DNA from: an uncultured SAR86 cluster bacterium
Lineage (GTDB): Bacteria; Pseudomonadota; Gammaproteobacteria; Magnimaribacterales; D2472
Direction: 5' to 3'
Length of the DNA: 64,000 nt
Assembly (NCBI GenBank): GCA_902591565.1
Contig: CACJBC010000003.1
Coordinates: 1-64,000, forward strand
The position numbers and the translations under genes were made by a program. The notes under the pieces were generated by a model. That model ran no database searches. It had not been told where the DNA came from and saw nothing but the letters and a program-made list of their open reading frames with translations. This document shows, one piece after another, positions 1-8,383 of the stretch; within the stretch, counting starts at the first letter, position 1; each line of letters starts with the position of its first letter.

Positions 1-582
1 AGCTTTGCAAGTAAAGAAGATGAACCAGGTAATCAGTTAGGAGGGTTGGATTTTAATCTTTTACTTTTAAATAATAAAAATCTCTCAGTTTATGGTCAAA
101 TTGCTGGAGAAGACGAATCTGGTTACTTGCCGTCTAAAACATTTTACCTAATGGGCGTTGGCATCTCATGGGATGTATCCATGCCAAAAAAACTTAGCTT
201 GGAATTTACTGATACTGGTTCAAGAGCAATAAATACAACTTATAATCACGGAATTTACAAAGATGGTTATAGGTATTACAGAAATCCGATTGGATCAGCC
301 TATGATGCTGACTCAAAGGCAGCAACCATTAGTTATAATCAAATGTTAAGGAATGATTCACATCTTCATATAAGAGCAACAAAAGGATCTTTAAATTATA
401 ACAAGAGCAACACTTTTTTTATTGATGGTTTGTCTGATGATTTCACTATTATTGAAATGAATTTTAATCAGAGACTTTCACAAAATTTATATTTAAAGTT
501 AGGACTTCAATATTCTGATTTTCTCAATATTGTTTCTTATGATAATCTGAGTTCATATGCTTTACTGGAATACCAATGGTGA
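1..582 (+). CDS. Wzi-like capsule-assembly outer-membrane barrel, 5' end missing
   Basis: The frame is open from base 1, so the gene starts before the window and only about 193 C-terminal residues are seen. Alternating polar/hydrophobic beta-strand pattern and a C-terminal aromatic residue (…LLEYQW) are typical of outer-membrane beta-barrels. The stretch around YRYYRNPIGSAYDADS resembles the Wzi family, which anchors group 1-type capsule at the cell surface. Family assignment rests on this motif and on the polysaccharide genes nearby. The stop overlaps the start of pgsA by 7 bases, so the two are probably co-transcribed. Confidence 0.6.
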   Translation, partial: SFASKEDEPGNQLGGLDFNLLLLNNKNLSVYGQIAGEDESGYLPSKTFYLMGVGISWDVSMPKKLSLEFTDTGSRAINTTYNHGIYKDGYRYYRNPIGSAYDADSKAATISYNQMLRNDSHLHIRATKGSLNYNKSNTFFIDGLSDDFTIIEMNFNQRLSQNLYLKLGLQYSDFLNIVSYDNLSSYALLEYQW

Positions 583-1148
583 TAAATAATTTAGCTAATT
601 TCTTTACTTTAATTAGAGTTTTTTTAGCTCCAATAATTTTTATTTGTATCATAGAACCGTCGTTGCATATACCCGCATTGCTTTTATTTGTTTTTGCTTC
701 CTTTACTGATTATTTAGATGGTTATTTTGCAAGAAAAACTAATAGTGTCTCTGTTATAGGAGAAGTAATTGACCCCATTGCAGATAAAATACTTATTGTT
801 TTTATTTTTTTTGGCCTGGCTGTATATTTGCATAGTTATTTAATAGCATTTGCTGCATCAATGATTATTGCAAGAGAGATTTGGGTTGGCGCTTTAAGAG
901 ATTTGAATGCAAGAAACTTAAATAGCCAGGCAACAAAAGTTCTTTATATTGCAAAAATAAAGACTACTATTCAACTCTTTACTATAGGTGTCTACTTAAT
1001 TGGCTTAGCTCTAAGCAACATGTTAATTCTTGTTATTGCTGATATTTTTATTATTATTTCAGTTCTTATAACTTTATATACAGGTTTTATTTATTCATAT
1101 AACACTTTTCAAGCAAATGAACCTAATAAACAAAACCCAGGTTTATGA
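576..1148 (+). CDS. pgsA: CDP-diacylglycerol--glycerol-3-phosphate 3-phosphatidyltransferase
   Basis: Integral membrane enzyme that transfers a phosphatidyl group from CDP-diacylglycerol to glycerol-3-phosphate, the committed step to phosphatidylglycerol. The CDP-alcohol phosphotransferase signature D-x2-DG-x2-AR-x8-G-x3-D-x3-D is complete: D45, D48-G49, A52-R53, G62, D66, D70. The protein is 190 residues, normal for PgsA, with about five hydrophobic segments. It starts inside the end of the Wzi-like gene and its stop overlaps the next start (ATGA), so translation is probably coupled on both sides. A phosphatidylinositol-type substrate cannot be fully excluded, but the N-terminal N-x-FTLIR pattern favours PgsA. 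Confidence 0.85.
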   Translation: MVINNLANFFTLIRVFLAPIIFICIIEPSLHIPALLLFVFASFTDYLDGYFARKTNSVSVIGEVIDPIADKILIVFIFFGLAVYLHSYLIAFAASMIIAREIWVGALRDLNARNLNSQATKVLYIAKIKTTIQLFTIGVYLIGLALSNMLILVIADIFIIISVLITLYTGFIYSYNTFQANEPNKQNPGL

Positions 1149-1912
1149 AGGTAGTAGTAGTTAGCGGGGGCTTTGATCCACTTCACTCAGGTCATATTGC
1201 ATATTTTAAATCAGCTAAAAAATTAGGAGATAAATTAATAGTAGCTTTAAATAGCGATGACTGGTTGATTACAAAAAAAAAGAAATTCTTTTTGCCTTTT
1301 GAAGAAAGAAAAATAATTATAGAGAGTATAGGTTTAGTTGATGAAGTGATAGCGTTTGAAGATGATGATAAAGGAAGTTGTATTGATGCCTTATATAAAA
1401 TAAAAGAAAAACATAAAAATGACCAAATAATATTTTGTAATGGTGGCGATCGAACAGATAAAAATATACCCGAAATGTCAGTCAATGGAATAAGTTTTGA
1501 ATTTGGCATCGGCGGAGAAGAAAAAATAAACTCATCTTCATGGATCTTAAAAGAATGGAAACATGAAAAGGAATCAAGAAGATGGGGAGATTTTTTTAAT
1601 ATATTTGATACCAGTGAAGTCAAGGTAAAAGAGCTGGTAGTAAATCCTGGTAAAGGTATGAGCTTTCAAAAACACTCACAAAGAAATGAGATTTGGCTAG
1701 TTACAAGCGGCTCCTGCTTAATAAATTACAGCAATTCTGATCCAAAAAATAAAAGAGAAATTTCTCTAAATAAATTCGATTATTTTTTAGTAAAACAAAA
1801 CGAATGGCATCAGATCATAAATCCTAATAAAGAGGAATGTAGGATTATTGAAATTCAATATGGAAAAGAAGTAGTTGAGAGCGATATTGAAAGACTATAT
1901 TACTATGATTGA
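1145..1912 (+). CDS. Cytidylyltransferase-like domain fused to a cupin domain
   Basis: Two-domain protein of 255 residues. Residues 1-135 form a nucleotidylyltransferase of the HldE-C/TagD type: GGFDPLHSGH at 8-17 carries the H14-x-G-H17 nucleotide-binding motif, and EERKIIIESI and CNGGDR follow in the order seen in HldE. Residues about 145-250 form a cupin resembling the C-terminal isomerase part of type II mannose-6-phosphate isomerases (PGKGMSFQKHSQRNE… and EWHQIINP). The enzyme may activate a sugar or polyol phosphate for surface polysaccharide and bind or isomerise it with the cupin; this is inference. The ATG overlaps the pgsA stop (ATGA). Confidence 0.7.
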   Translation: MKVVVVSGGFDPLHSGHIAYFKSAKKLGDKLIVALNSDDWLITKKKKFFLPFEERKIIIESIGLVDEVIAFEDDDKGSCIDALYKIKEKHKNDQIIFCNGGDRTDKNIPEMSVNGISFEFGIGGEEKINSSSWILKEWKHEKESRRWGDFFNIFDTSEVKVKELVVNPGKGMSFQKHSQRNEIWLVTSGSCLINYSNSDPKNKREISLNKFDYFLVKQNEWHQIINPNKEECRIIEIQYGKEVVESDIERLYYYD

Positions 1913-1957
1913 TCTCACTACTATCTTTTAAGATTAAATGTACTAAAATACTGCCAA

Positions 1958-2031
1958 GGCTGGATGGCAGAGTGGTTATGCAGCGGCCTGCAAAGCCGTT
2001 TACGCCGGTTCGATTCCGGCTTCAGCCTCCA
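1958..2031 (+). tRNA. tRNA-Cys (anticodon GCA)
   Basis: Full cloverleaf of 74 bases with encoded CCA at 2029-2031. The acceptor stem pairs 1958-1964 with 2021-2027 (one G-U). The anticodon stem GCGGC/GCCGT encloses loop CTGCAAA with anticodon GCA at 1990-1992. The T arm contains GGTTCGATTCC. It sits 61 bases before tRNA-Leu. Confidence 0.97.
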
Positions 2032-2040
2032 TAATAAATG

Positions 2041-2068
2041 TTGTTACATTTTAAATAAAAAGTATAAT
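2041..2068 (+). promoter_or_regulatory. Candidate sigma-70 promoter for tRNA-Leu
   Basis: A TTGTTA hexamer at 2041-2046 is followed after 16 bases by a perfect TATAAT at 2063-2068. The predicted start would lie about 18 bases before the mature 5' end of tRNA-Leu at 2093. It starts 9 bases after tRNA-Cys ends, so the two tRNAs may have separate promoters. Confidence 0.6.
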
Positions 2069-2092
2069 TCAAATTTTGGTATCTATTAACTT

Positions 2093-2179
2093 GCCCGAGT
2101 GGTGGAATTGGTAGACACAAGGGACTTAAAATCCCTCGATAGAAATATCGTGCCGGTTCAAGTCCGGCCTCGGGTACCA
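2093..2179 (+). tRNA. tRNA-Leu (anticodon UAA)
   Basis: Class II tRNA of 87 bases with a long variable arm and encoded CCA at 2177-2179. The acceptor arms are GCCCGAG (2093-2099) and CTCGGGT (2169-2175). The anticodon loop CTTAAAA has TAA at 2127-2129, and the D-arm GGTAGACAC pattern is typical of leucine tRNAs. Wzz begins about 100 bases downstream; that gap is AT-rich with no clear terminator. Confidence 0.97.
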
Positions 2180-2283
2180 TCATTATTTTTTAAAAATGAA
2201 TTCCTTTTTTCCTATAAAATCACCATGAAAAAAGCTTAATAAGCTATACTTACTTTTATTTTAATACATCAGTAAATTATCAT

Positions 2284-3222
2284 ATGGATCAATTTAACAA
2301 TACAAATATTCCAGAAAATTTCAACGATGAAGTAAATATGAGAGAGATTTTTCAAATTTTAATAATGGCAAGATGGTTTATTTTAGCTTTAACTGCCTTT
2401 ACTGGCCTAGCAACACTCGCATATAGTTTATATCTTCCAAATATCTATGAGTCTGAAGTTTTGTTAAGTCCAAATGAAAATAGTAATAAATCAAGTTTTA
2501 TCGAAAATTATAGTAGTTTGGCTAATCTTGCAGGAGTCAATCTTCCCAAAGAAAGTATTGATAGCAATTCAATTAAAGCAATAAAGAAAATTGAATCACT
2601 TAGCTTTTTTGAAAGTAATATATTACCAAATATTTTTTTACCAAACTTAATGGCTTATAAATCATGGAACTCAAAAACTAATGAAAATAAATATAATAAA
2701 AATATTTATGATGCAACTTTAAAAAAATGGGTTCGCAAATATAAACATCCTCAAAAACTTATACCTAGTTCACAAGAGGCATTTGATATCTTTAATAAGC
2801 AACATTTACGAATAAGCGAAGATAACAGTGGGAATTTTATAACTATTAAAGTTAGACATAAATCAGCAATCATTGCTCAACTATGGGCTAGTTTATTAAT
2901 CGAAGAAATAAATTCTTTTTATAGACAAAAAGATAAGAAAGAGGCTGAAAAAGCAGTAAATTATTTAAATTATCAGATATCTAAAACAAATCTCAATGAA
3001 ACAAAAATTGTTTTGGCTGCATTATTGCAAAAAGAAATTCAAAAGTTAACCCTTATTGAAGCTAATTATTATTATGTTTATGAATATATAGATCCTCCAG
3101 TTGTAATGGAAAAAAAATCTGAACCTAATAGATTAGTAATATTTATAGTTGCTATTTTATTCGGCTTGACAGTAAGTATAGTCATTGTATTTGTTAGACA
3201 TTATTCAAGAGAAAATTTTTAA
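2284..3222 (+). CDS. Wzz-type polysaccharide chain-length determinant
   Basis: Inner-membrane co-polymerase of 312 residues with the standard Wzz layout: a short cytoplasmic N-terminus, a membrane segment near residues 30-52, a periplasmic region rich in charged helices, and a second membrane segment near 285-305 preceded by the proline motif (DPPVV…EPNR). Wzz proteins set the modal length of Wzy-made O-antigen or capsule. There is no C-terminal tyrosine-kinase domain and no kinase gene beside it, which favours an O-antigen-type rather than Wzc-type role. It is the first gene of the plus-strand polysaccharide island and lies just after tRNA-Leu. Confidence 0.8.
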   Translation: MDQFNNTNIPENFNDEVNMREIFQILIMARWFILALTAFTGLATLAYSLYLPNIYESEVLLSPNENSNKSSFIENYSSLANLAGVNLPKESIDSNSIKAIKKIESLSFFESNILPNIFLPNLMAYKSWNSKTNENKYNKNIYDATLKKWVRKYKHPQKLIPSSQEAFDIFNKQHLRISEDNSGNFITIKVRHKSAIIAQLWASLLIEEINSFYRQKDKKEAEKAVNYLNYQISKTNLNETKIVLAALLQKEIQKLTLIEANYYYVYEYIDPPVVMEKKSEPNRLVIFIVAILFGLTVSIVIVFVRHYSRENF

Positions 3223-3275
3223 CTATATAAATATAATAATACACTCAAGTAAGTTGCTATATATGAGGAGATAGT

Positions 3276-4460
3276 TTGCCAAATATAAAGAAAATAACTG
3301 TTGTTGGTTCTGGATATGTTGGTATGACATTGGCAGTATTGCTTGCACAAAGTAATGAAGTCGTTATATATGATATTGATCCGACTCGCATAAAAACAAT
3401 TAATGATAATAAATCTACCATTAGCGATAAAAAAATTGATGAGTTCATTAAACAAAAAAATTTAATACTGTCTGCTACTTTAGATAAAAATATTGCTTAC
3501 AATGAATCTGCGTATGTGATTATTGCTGTACCAACAAACTATGACTCAAATAAAAATAAATTCGATACGAGCATAGTAGATAAAACAGTAGAAGATATTA
3601 TTAAAATTAATAAAAATGCAAATATTGTTATTAAATCAACCTTACCAATTGGACACACTAAGTTTCTACAAAAAAAATATAAAACAGAATCTATATTTTT
3701 TTCACCTGAATTTTTAAGAGAGGGTAAGGCTTTAGAGGATAATCTATACCCATCCAGGATAATTATAGGTTCTAAGCTCAATGCTGGAAAAGTTTTTTCT
3801 AAGCTTTTAATAGATGCATCTATGATCGATGAAGATAATATTGAAACTCTTTTTGTTGATTCATGCGAAGCTGAAGCTATAAAATTATTTTCAAATACAT
3901 ACCTAGCAATGCGTGTTTCTTTTTTTAACGAATTAGATTCTTATGCTATGTCAAATAAAATGGATACAAAAAGTATAATTGATGGTGTTTGCTTAGATAA
4001 TAGAATTGGTAAAAATTATAACAATCCATCATTTGGTTATGGTGGCTACTGTTTACCAAAAGATACAAAACAGTTATTAACAAATTATAAAGATGTACCA
4101 CAAAACTTAATTGAGGCTATTATTTCATCAAACTCAACTCGCAAAACCTTCATAACTCAAGAGATTATAAAATTAAACCCAAAAGTAGTGGGTATATTTA
4201 AGTTAGCAATGAAGGCAGAAAGTAAAAATTTCAGAAATGCTGCCATTCTAGATATTATCAAAGAACTAAAAAAAAGTGACATTGAAATCATAATCTATGA
4301 ATCTGAACATGATATAGAAAATTTCTATGACATACCTGTTACCAGAAATATTGATAAATTCAAGAAATTGTCAGATGTAATAGTCTTAAATAGAATGGAT
4401 GAATGCTTAAATGATGTTCATGAAAAATGCTTTACAAGAGATGTTTATAATATAGATTAA
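3276..4460 (+). CDS. ugd: UDP-glucose 6-dehydrogenase
   Basis: Oxidises UDP-glucose (or a related UDP-hexose) to the uronic acid with two NAD+. The N-terminal Rossmann motif GSGYVG is at residues 11-16, and the catalytic cysteine is C259 in GYGGYCLPKDT. The length of 394 residues fits Ugd. The start is TTG, supported by a GAGGAG ribosome site at 3265-3270 five bases upstream; the first ATG would remove the NAD-binding loop. It sits between wzz and galE, so the product is presumably a building block for the polysaccharide made here. UDP-ManNAc or UDP-GlcNAc dehydrogenase activity is a less likely alternative. Confidence 0.88.
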   Translation: MPNIKKITVVGSGYVGMTLAVLLAQSNEVVIYDIDPTRIKTINDNKSTISDKKIDEFIKQKNLILSATLDKNIAYNESAYVIIAVPTNYDSNKNKFDTSIVDKTVEDIIKINKNANIVIKSTLPIGHTKFLQKKYKTESIFFSPEFLREGKALEDNLYPSRIIIGSKLNAGKVFSKLLIDASMIDEDNIETLFVDSCEAEAIKLFSNTYLAMRVSFFNELDSYAMSNKMDTKSIIDGVCLDNRIGKNYNNPSFGYGGYCLPKDTKQLLTNYKDVPQNLIEAIISSNSTRKTFITQEIIKLNPKVVGIFKLAMKAESKNFRNAAILDIIKELKKSDIEIIIYESEHDIENFYDIPVTRNIDKFKKLSDVIVLNRMDECLNDVHEKCFTRDVYNID

Positions 4461-4492
4461 AATTAATTTTAATTGTCATATGAGGAGTATGA

Positions 4493-5503
4493 GTGAGAAT
4501 TTTACTGACTGGTGGTGCGGGTTATATAGGAAGTCATACTTTAGTTGAATTACTTGCAAACAAATATAAAGTTTGCGTAGTAGATAATTTAAGCAATAGC
4601 AATATTGAATTTATAAGTAGAGTCCAAAATATTACAAAAAAAGAATTTAAATTTAATTTAGTGGATATATGTGATCATAATGCTTTATCAAAAGTATTTG
4701 AGAGTTTTCGACCAGAGATTGTTATTCATTTCGCTGGTTCAAAATCAGTTAAAGAAAGTTTTGATAATCCACTAAAATATTACAAAAATAATGTTTTTGG
4801 CTCTATTAATTTGCTAAATGTGATGGATAAATATTCATGTTCTAAAATTATTTTTTCATCATCAGCTACTGTATATGGCAATCCAGAGTATTTGCCAATT
4901 GATGAAAATCATAAAGTTTCACCAAGCAATCCTTATGGACATTCAAAGCTAATGGTTGAAAAAATTATCAAAGATTGGTCTACAACTTATAATAATAAAT
5001 CATGTATTCTTAGGTACTTTAATCCAATTGGAGCTCACGAATCTGGATTAATTGGTGAGCATTCGCATGATCATCCAAATAATTTATTACCGATTATAGA
5101 AAATGTTTTTATTGGTAAAGAAAATAATCTTAAAATTTATGGAAATAATTATAAAACTCCTGATGGTTCTGGAATTAGAGATTATATCCATGTTGTAGAT
5201 TTAGCAAAATCTCATGTTGCAGGAATAAAATTTTTCGATGGCACCAAATCAAGTGATGTATTTAATATCGGTACAGGTAAAGGTAATTCAGTATTTGAAA
5301 TAGTATCAATTTATGAAAAAGTAGCAAAAAAAAATATACCTTATGTTGTCGAGGGTCGTCGAAAAGGTGACATTTCTGAATCTGTTGCAGATCCAAGTAA
5401 AGCTAGAACTAAATTATCTTGGAAAGCAGAATTAACTATAGAAGATGCCATTAAACATTCGGTTAATTGGAAGTTAAAAAATCCAAATGGCTATAATAAT
5501 TAA
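4493..5503 (+). CDS. galE: UDP-glucose 4-epimerase
   Basis: Extended short-chain dehydrogenase that interconverts UDP-glucose and UDP-galactose, or the N-acetyl forms. The NAD-binding motif GGAGYIGSH is at residues 7-15, the SSSATVYG serine block precedes Y148-x3-K152, and the size of 336 residues matches GalE. The start is GTG at 4493 with GAGGAG at 4482-4487; an ATG at 4489 is out of frame. The same ribosome-site-to-start geometry as ugd suggests equal translation of the pair. Substrate (Glc or GlcNAc) is not decided by the sequence. Confidence 0.88.
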   Translation: MRILLTGGAGYIGSHTLVELLANKYKVCVVDNLSNSNIEFISRVQNITKKEFKFNLVDICDHNALSKVFESFRPEIVIHFAGSKSVKESFDNPLKYYKNNVFGSINLLNVMDKYSCSKIIFSSSATVYGNPEYLPIDENHKVSPSNPYGHSKLMVEKIIKDWSTTYNNKSCILRYFNPIGAHESGLIGEHSHDHPNNLLPIIENVFIGKENNLKIYGNNYKTPDGSGIRDYIHVVDLAKSHVAGIKFFDGTKSSDVFNIGTGKGNSVFEIVSIYEKVAKKNIPYVVEGRRKGDISESVADPSKARTKLSWKAELTIEDAIKHSVNWKLKNPNGYNN

Positions 5504-5520
5504 AAATAGCGTGAATTAAA

Positions 5521-6351
5521 TTGAAGGCAATTATATTTGGAACAGGTTCAATTGCATGCAGGCATTCAAGAATTTTAAATGAATTAGGCTATGAAGTTAT
5601 AGGTGTCTCGTCAAGGAAAATAACCTTAAATGATATATACCATTCACACAAATTTTCTAAAGTTTTAGATTCTAACAATTGGCAAAATGAATTATCAGAT
5701 ATCTATGTTATTGCGTCATCAACAAGTCTTCACACAAAAATTTCAAAGGAATTAATTGAAGCTGAAATAAATTTAAATAGAATTTTCTGTGAGAAACCTG
5801 GCCCAATAGAATTTTTAGGAATTAATATTTTATATAACTTAGAGTACTTAGCTATTCTGAATGATATTGATCTTGGACCTCCCATAAAAATTCTTCATTG
5901 CGCTGATGCTCGGTCATGGCCTTCTAATATTAATTGGAAGGATAGATATGTATTTAATAATAATCTTGGTGGAGGCGTTTTTTTAACACATAGCCATGAA
6001 TTAGTTCATTGTTTTAATGATCGCTCGCCACAAAATATTTCTTATAAAAGAAAAAAGTTCATAATTGATAAAAATGGTTATAAGCTTTGCACCTTTTTTA
6101 AAGGTAAATTGGATGATATTGAGCTAAAATTAGATCTTATATCAGAACAACCAATTAGATACTGGCAGCATCAAAATTATGTGTTACATTTTTATGGAAA
6201 TATACCCAAAATTTTAAAAAGTGAAAAAGTTATTAAAATCACTAATGAAATGATAGAGAACTCATATCTTAATATGTGGAAATCCATTTTAGATAGTACT
6301 AATGTTAAATTAAAAAAAGATTTTACTTGGATTCATAAAAGTGTACGCTGA
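5521..6351 (+). CDS. Gfo/Idh/MocA-family oxidoreductase of the nonulosonate block
   Basis: NAD(P)-dependent sugar oxidoreductase of 276 residues, shorter than the usual 330-380. The N-terminal dinucleotide motif GTGSIACRH (residues 7-15) and the EKP motif near residue 90 (FCEKPGP) mark the family. The C-terminal substrate domain is reduced. It is followed by a PtmA-like SDR, a CMP-sugar synthetase-like gene and a NeuB homologue; Campylobacter ptm loci likewise combine such an oxidoreductase with PtmA, so a PtmF-like role is a reasonable guess. The start is TTG without a clear ribosome site, so it is uncertain by some codons. Confidence 0.6.
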   Translation: MKAIIFGTGSIACRHSRILNELGYEVIGVSSRKITLNDIYHSHKFSKVLDSNNWQNELSDIYVIASSTSLHTKISKELIEAEINLNRIFCEKPGPIEFLGINILYNLEYLAILNDIDLGPPIKILHCADARSWPSNINWKDRYVFNNNLGGGVFLTHSHELVHCFNDRSPQNISYKRKKFIIDKNGYKLCTFFKGKLDDIELKLDLISEQPIRYWQHQNYVLHFYGNIPKILKSEKVIKITNEMIENSYLNMWKSILDSTNVKLKKDFTWIHKSVR

Positions 6352-6979
6352 AATCACAATAATCATACCTTGTTTTAACCGACAAGATTTTCTTCCTAGG
6401 CTTTTTCGTTCTCTAAACGATCAAGTAATGGATAAAAATAATTTTAAAGTCATAGTTGTTGATGATGGGTCAAAACAACCAATATCTATAAATCATAATG
6501 AATATGAATTTAAAATTACTCTATTAAGGCATAAAAAAAATCTTGGTTTACCTGCAGCATTAAATACTGCTTTGAAAGAGGTTAATACAAGGTTTTTTGT
6601 GAGAATTGATTCCGATGATTATGTTCATAAACTATTTTTAACAGTTCTAAGATTAAAATTCGAACTTGATTCAAATGCTATGGCGGCATCTGTAGACTAT
6701 ATAAAGGTTAATCAAACTGAGCAATTAATTGGTATCTTCTCCTCTGAAACTAATCCAATTGGTTGTGGAATAATGTTTAAAACAGAGATTATTAAGATCG
6801 TTGGCAATTATGATGAAAAAATGCTTCTTGCTGAAGAGATCGAGTTTAGAAATAGAGTACAGAAATTATACAAAATACATAATATTGCACTTCCTCTTTA
6901 TAGATATGTGCAACATGATGAAAATATAACAAACGATATAGAAAAATATAATTATTTTAAAAAAAAGCTAAATGAATAA
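6341..6979 (+). CDS. Family 2 glycosyltransferase, compact
   Basis: GT-A fold glycosyltransferase of 212 residues. The family start IIIPCFNRQDFLPRLFRSL, the VVDDGS loop and the acidic metal-binding RIDSDDYV motif are all present, while the usual C-terminal extension and membrane segments are absent. It would transfer one sugar to the lipid-linked repeat unit in the cytoplasm. Donor and acceptor are unknown. The start is GTG inside the last codons of the preceding gene (11-base overlap), and its end overlaps the next ATG by 8 bases. Confidence 0.75.
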   Translation: MYAEITIIIPCFNRQDFLPRLFRSLNDQVMDKNNFKVIVVDDGSKQPISINHNEYEFKITLLRHKKNLGLPAALNTALKEVNTRFFVRIDSDDYVHKLFLTVLRLKFELDSNAMAASVDYIKVNQTEQLIGIFSSETNPIGCGIMFKTEIIKIVGNYDEKMLLAEEIEFRNRVQKLYKIHNIALPLYRYVQHDENITNDIEKYNYFKKKLNE

Positions 6980-7691
6980 AAAATTATTAATATTTGGAGC
7001 TAATGGAAGAATAGGGCAGGAAATTGTTTCTGAGCTTAATAAACAATATCAAATAACTTCAGTTGATGTTCAAAAAAATTCTGAAATTGAATGTCACTCA
7101 TACCATGAAATTAAATCCTTAAATGACCTTAAGGAAATCTATAAAGATAATCTTTACTATGCAGTTATTCACTGTCAGCAAATCAAGCCTGAGGGCTTTA
7201 CAAAGACAAATTTTTTAAATTTAGAAATAAAAGAATATGACAAAATAATGGAAGTGAATTTGAAGCTATCATTCTTATCTTGTCAACATTACTTAAAAAC
7301 AATAAAAGATTTTGATAAAAATATTCAAGGAAGAATTATTAATTTTGTCTCAACATATTCTATGATTGCTAGCAATCCAACACTATATGATGGAACTGAG
7401 ATGGGAAATCCAGTTCATTACACTATATCTAAAGCAGGTCTACTAGGCCTGACTAAGTATATTGCAGCAAATTATAGAGAATATAGTGTTTTAGCTAACT
7501 CAATAGCTCCTCACGGCATTGAGAACAATCAAGGAGAGATTTTTATAAACAATTATAAAAAAAGAAATCCTCTTGGAAGATTATCCGTGCCATCAGAAGT
7601 CATTCCCGCAGTTAAGTTTTTATTGGATGAAAACAATAGTTATGTTAATGGTGCAAATATTGCAGTTGATGGAGGCTGGACTGCATGCTAG
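6972..7691 (+). CDS. Short-chain dehydrogenase, PtmA-like
   Basis: Classical SDR of 239 residues. The cofactor motif GANGRIG is at 9-15, the catalytic serine lies in FVSTYS, Y150 and K154 form YTISK, and the C-terminus reads VNGANIAVDGGW as in FabG-like enzymes. Its position between an oxidoreductase/glycosyltransferase and the CMP-transferase and NeuB genes is like PtmA in flagellin or LPS nonulosonic-acid loci. The exact reaction is unknown; a keto-sugar reduction is likely. The stop overlaps the next start. Confidence 0.72.
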   Translation: MNKKLLIFGANGRIGQEIVSELNKQYQITSVDVQKNSEIECHSYHEIKSLNDLKEIYKDNLYYAVIHCQQIKPEGFTKTNFLNLEIKEYDKIMEVNLKLSFLSCQHYLKTIKDFDKNIQGRIINFVSTYSMIASNPTLYDGTEMGNPVHYTISKAGLLGLTKYIAANYREYSVLANSIAPHGIENNQGEIFINNYKKRNPLGRLSVPSEVIPAVKFLLDENNSYVNGANIAVDGGWTAC

Positions 7692-8383
7692 CTTGCGATT
7701 TTGTAATACAATCAAGATTGACTAGTACCCGTCTACCCTATAAAGCTGCTCTTGAAATGCCTGAAGGATTCTCAAGTATTAAAGCATCGATTTTAAGATG
7801 TGAAAGAATAATATCCGAGTTGAATTTAAACAGCAAAATTTATCTAGCATGTCCTATTGATGAGGTGCATATATATAAAAAACTATGTTTTGGAACAAGT
7901 GCAATAATTTATGGGGGAGATTATAGTAATGTTGCTCTCAGATTTCTAAATTTATCGAATCATTATAATCTTGATTATATTATTCGCGTTACAGGAGATA
8001 ATCCCTATATATGTATAGATGTTGTAGAGTTTTTAGTCTCTATAGCAAAAGAGCAATCAGTCTGCATATCATTATTTCATCAAAAGAAATTACCAAATGG
8101 GACAGTCATTTCATTCCTTTCAAAAAAATACTTAGAGTCTATTGTAAATAGCTCTTGCAAAAAATCTCACGAACATTTGATTATATCAAATGATAAACAT
8201 ATAAATTCACTTATTGAAAAACCTGATATACCTAGAGATTTAATTTGGCCAACTGGTAGATTTTGTTTGGATGATAATGACGATTATATGTTTTTCTATA
8301 AAAATCCTGAAATTATGACTTATCTTAAAGTAAAAGAAATGAAAACAAAATTAAGCACAAGAACAAATGTCAAGTTGTACTAA
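7685..8383 (+). CDS. CMP-nonulosonate synthetase-like cytidylyltransferase
   Basis: Nucleotidyltransferase of 232 residues in the SpsF/NeuA superfamily. IQSRLTSTRLPYK at residues 8-20 corresponds to the CTP-binding loop (usual form QARxxSxRLPxK), and RVTGDNP at 101-107 is the hallmark metal/nucleotide motif. Next to a NeuB homologue, activation of a sialic-like acid as the CMP ester is the natural role. A difference from typical NeuA is the TSTRLPYK loop with tyrosine in place of glycine. It overlaps the genes on both sides. Confidence 0.68.
   Translation: MLACDFVIQSRLTSTRLPYKAALEMPEGFSSIKASILRCERIISELNLNSKIYLACPIDEVHIYKKLCFGTSAIIYGGDYSNVALRFLNLSNHYNLDYIIRVTGDNPYICIDVVEFLVSIAKEQSVCISLFHQKKLPNGTVISFLSKKYLESIVNSSCKKSHEHLIISNDKHINSLIEKPDIPRDLIWPTGRFCLDDNDDYMFFYKNPEIMTYLKVKEMKTKLSTRTNVKLY

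Noticed and set aside
1192..1623. 143-codon open frame on the minus strand
   Set aside because: It lies entirely inside the cytidylyltransferase-cupin gene, which has clear motifs on the plus strand; the minus product has no recognisable pattern.
1958..2179. Attachment site or integrase-bearing element at the tRNA pair
   Set aside because: No integrase gene and no repeated tRNA 3' end was found by eye in the window.
2180..2283. tRNA-Leu terminator or wzz promoter in the gap
   Set aside because: There are T-runs, a small AGCTT-AAT-AAGCT hairpin (about 2233-2245) and TATACT at 2245-2250, but no arrangement that meets a terminator or promoter rule well.
3219..3455. Minus-strand frames near the ugd start
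   Set aside because: They overlap the NAD-binding region of ugd, whose TTG start has a matching ribosome site.
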